Below are positions 14,422 through 14,637 of a stretch of DNA of 14,637 nt, piece by piece. How positions within the stretch are numbered: position 1 is the first letter of the stretch; each line of letters starts with the position of its first letter. The DNA is from an uncultured Acetobacteraceae bacterium (GTDB lineage Bacteria > Pseudomonadota > Alphaproteobacteria > Acetobacterales > Acetobacteraceae), in contig CAIMEK010000301.1 of NCBI GenBank assembly GCA_903839965.1, positions 1-14,637 of the forward strand. The letters run 5' to 3'. The position numbers and the translations under genes were made by a program. The notes below the pieces were generated by a model. It was not told where the DNA came from and searched no databases. It was given only the letters and a program-made list of their open reading frames with translations.

Positions 14422-14637
14422 TGCCGCCGGCCGCCGATTGCCACGCGCATGTATTCGGACCCGGCTACGCTTTCGCGCCGGACATTCCCTATGTGCCGCA
14501 CCCGACGCAGCGCGGTACCGGCGCCCAGTTTCTCGCGGTGCTGGACGCGCACGGGCTGACGCACGGACTGCTGGTGGCCGCCCAGCCCTATCTCTACGAC
14601 AACCGCTGCCTGCTGGACGCCATCGCCGCATCGGCCG
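14418..14637 (+). CDS. Amidohydrolase, LigI/COG3618-like, partial
   Basis: The first 73 residues of a TIM-barrel metal-dependent hydrolase cut by the right edge. The opening DCHAHVFGPGYAFAP carries the metal-binding H-x-H (His9, His11) on the first strand. It matches the D-x-H-x-HVFGP signature of 2-pyrone-4,6-dicarboxylate lactonases (LigI) and related COG3618 hydrolases. PYVPHPTQRGTGAQFLAVLDAHG and GLLVAAQPYLYDNRCLLDAI continue the family pattern. COG3618 also includes sugar lactonases (fuconolactone and rhamnonolactone types), so an aldonolactone is an alternative substrate. ATG at 14418 and 14421 are in tandem and overlap the synthetase stop, so translation is probably coupled. The catalytic Asp and remaining ligands lie outside the window. 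Confidence 0.88.
   Translation, partial: MMPPAADCHAHVFGPGYAFAPDIPYVPHPTQRGTGAQFLAVLDAHGLTHGLLVAAQPYLYDNRCLLDAIAASA

Overview
The window is GC-rich DNA with tightly packed, ATGA-overlapping genes and Shine-Dalgarno sites. This, the gene families and the protein style suggest an alphaproteobacterium, possibly Acetobacteraceae or another Rhodospirillales relative. That placement is inference, because no rRNA or other marker gene is present. I see no tRNA, rRNA, CRISPR array, insertion sequence or phage gene.

Left part (1-6799): a minus-strand gene for the N-terminal (TPP-binding) subunit of a split transketolase leaves the window at base 1. Divergent from it is a five-gene plus-strand run: a GtrA-family small membrane protein, two unrelated class I SAM-dependent methyltransferases, and two large polytopic membrane proteins with C-terminal soluble domains that look like GT-C-fold glycosyltransferases. 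Three of the four junctions overlap or nearly touch. The set resembles a surface-glycan or lipid-linked-sugar modification locus, but no GtrB-type glycosyltransferase is seen here.

Middle (6812-8045): a LacI-family repressor on the minus strand converges on the last membrane protein with only 12 bases between stop codons. It is divergent from a sugar-type ABC importer. The shared upstream region carries a perfect 12-bp palindrome that is the best operator candidate.

Right part (8046-14637): one co-directional run encodes two MalF/MalG-type permeases and a Tat-like-signal solute-binding protein, but no ATPase. Two small hotdog-fold (MaoC-like) proteins follow, then an NDP-forming acyl-CoA synthetase, then the start of an amidohydrolase of the LigI/COG3618 type, cut by the right edge. 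Two strong stem-loops separate the importer genes from the hotdog pair, and the hotdog pair from the synthetase. I read the unit as a LacI-regulated uptake-and-catabolism operon whose substrate is converted through a CoA thioester, with hydration or dehydration by the hotdog pair and a lactone or pyrone hydrolysis step. Mixing a sugar-type importer with CoA-thioester enzymes is the most unusual thing in the window. The substrate cannot be named from the sequence.
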